A DNA stretch of 64,000 bases from Rhodobacteraceae bacterium UBA3069 (GTDB lineage Bacteria; Pseudomonadota; Alphaproteobacteria; Rhodobacterales; Rhodobacteraceae): contig DFBX01000123.1 in assembly GCA_002366795.1 (NCBI GenBank), positions 1 to 64,000 of the forward strand. The letters run 5' to 3'. A program made the translations under genes and the position numbers. Positions 63,139-64,000 of this stretch are shown one piece after another. Under the pieces are notes generated by a model that was not told where the DNA came from, ran no database searches, and was given only the letters and a program-made list of their open reading frames with translations. The stretch's first letter is position 1, and each line of letters begins with the position of its first letter.

Positions 63139-63879
63139 TTAGCCCCGCTCTTTCCAGCGGACCATCTGACGCAACACGCCATGCAGCATCTGCACGTCGG
63201 ATCGGGTCAGTGGAAAGCGCGACCACATGTTGCGCAGATTGACCTTCATCGTCTCGGCCTTGGTGTCCGGGAAAAAGAAGCCAGCCTCATCCAGGCGGTC
63301 CTCGTAATGCTGGGTCAGTTTTTCAACCTCGATGGCGCTGGCCCATTCGGTGCCCGCCATTTCCACGCGCTCTGCCTTGATTTCAAGCTCGGTTCCTTGC
63401 TGGCGGCGCCATTCATAGCCTAAAAGAAGCACGCATTGCGCAAGGTTCAGCGACGCGAATTCAGGGTTTACCGGAACGGACACCAGCACGTTGGCCCGTG
63501 CGATATCCTCGTTTTCCAGCCCTGCGCGTTCGGGGCCGAACATTACGGCCACCTTGCCCCCTTCGGCGATCTTTTCGCGGGCCAGTTCCATCGCGCGCTC
63601 CGGGGTTACGATGGGTTTGGTCAGGCCCCGTTGCCGCGCCGTGGTGGCCAAAACGAATGTGGCGTCATCCAGCGCCTCGGCCAGGGTATCGGTCAGCCGT
63701 GCCTCCTCCAGCAGCCTGCCCGCGCCCGATGCCATGGCGACGGCTTTCTGGTTCGGCCAGCCGTCGCGCGGATCGACAATCGCCATCCGGTCCAGCCCGA
63801 AATTCCACATCGCCCGCGCGGCGCCACCGATGTTTTCACCCATCTGCGGGCGGACCAGAACGAAACGGGGTTGGGACAT
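63139..63879 (-). CDS. trmJ: tRNA (cytidine/uridine-2'-O)-methyltransferase TrmJ
   Basis: 246 residues from the ATG at 63879 with AAGGAG. It is a SPOUT fold with VRPQMGENIGGAARAMWNFG, VMFGPERAGLENEDI and VNPEFASLNLAQCVLLLGYEW, which are the knot motifs of the TrmJ group. A C-terminal helical domain (MLHGVLRQMV) is present. It methylates position 32 of tRNAs. Single gene at the window edge; the last 120 bases hold no gene I can support. Confidence 0.9.
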   Translation of the reverse strand: MSQPRFVLVRPQMGENIGGAARAMWNFGLDRMAIVDPRDGWPNQKAVAMASGAGRLLEEARLTDTLAEALDDATFVLATTARQRGLTKPIVTPERAMELAREKIAEGGKVAVMFGPERAGLENEDIARANVLVSVPVNPEFASLNLAQCVLLLGYEWRRQQGTELEIKAERVEMAGTEWASAIEVEKLTQHYEDRLDEAGFFFPDTKAETMKVNLRNMWSRFPLTRSDVQMLHGVLRQMVRWKERG

Positions 63880-64000
63880 TGGGGGCTCCTTGGCGGGTTC
63901 GCGCGTCTTTATGACAGCGCGCGCCGGTTTGCAAAGGCAGCAAATGGTATTTTTGGAACAATGAAGGAGAGGCGCTGCGCTTTCCCCATTGGCCAAATCA

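Overview
The window is a gene-dense stretch of high-GC chromosome from an alphaproteobacterium, most likely a Rhodobacterales (Roseobacter/Paracoccaceae-type) bacterium. Evidence for this: the gene order phoR-pstSCAB-phoU-phoB; a suf operon led by an IscR with a single cysteine, as described for Rhodobacter sphaeroides; a perfect FnrL-type box; a metal-independent HemB lacking the zinc-cysteine cluster; Usg and invasion-associated locus B family proteins; and an lpxD-acp-ketoacyl synthase cluster. I see no phage, insertion sequence, integrase, CRISPR array or rRNA. It looks like core chromosome, and the best candidates for novelty are small: non-coding elements and operon oddities.

Layout. 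0-2.4 kb: a broken FAD-dependent oxidoreductase and glutaryl-CoA dehydrogenase (gcdH), with a divergent LysR regulator at 2.5-3.4 kb. 3.4-10.9 kb: the phosphate regulon on the minus strand (phoR, pstS, pstC, pstA, pstB, phoU, phoB) with a three-repeat Pho box before pstS. 11-17.2 kb: housekeeping genes (gamma carbonic anhydrase, gmk, yicC, class II DAHP synthase), a PAS protein, a small unknown and a GlxA-type AraC regulator. 17.3-22.5 kb: a five-gene branched-chain amino acid type ABC transporter. 22.5-25.2 kb: a HerA-like ATPase, a 460-bp gap with two candidate small RNAs, and an IalB-family secreted protein.

25.3-30.4 kb: envelope genes (KAS, acyl carrier protein, LpxD; a periplasmic L,D-transpeptidase facing a DUF882/M15 peptidase). 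30.5-33.8 kb: an octaheme c-type cytochrome with its membrane cytochrome b, and a divergent glutamine amidotransferase, with a perfect FNR box between them. 33.8-39.7 kb: the urea ABC transporter urtABCDE. 40.1-49.4 kb: tRNA-Arg(CCG) and the iscR-iscS-sufB-...-sufC-sufD-...-sufS iron-sulfur operon, which carries five extra genes and has no sufA, sufT or sufE beside it. 49.5-64 kb: alpha/beta hydrolase, HD phosphohydrolase, mfd, a membrane protein, hemB, a YSC84 lipoprotein, gyrA, usg, a small unknown, an M32 carboxypeptidase, ctaA and trmJ.

Common threads are nutrient scavenging and metal/redox regulation. Phosphate, amino acid and urea importers each carry a stable stem-loop just after the binding-protein gene, which would let that subunit be made in excess. 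The iron-sulfur operon is preceded by an Irr/ICE-like palindrome, and a near-identical palindrome lies just before urtA. The most interesting unexplained elements are the CU-loop small RNA at about 24.2 kb, the second small transcript at 24.4 kb, and a 62-nt nested hairpin between sufS and tRNA-Arg.
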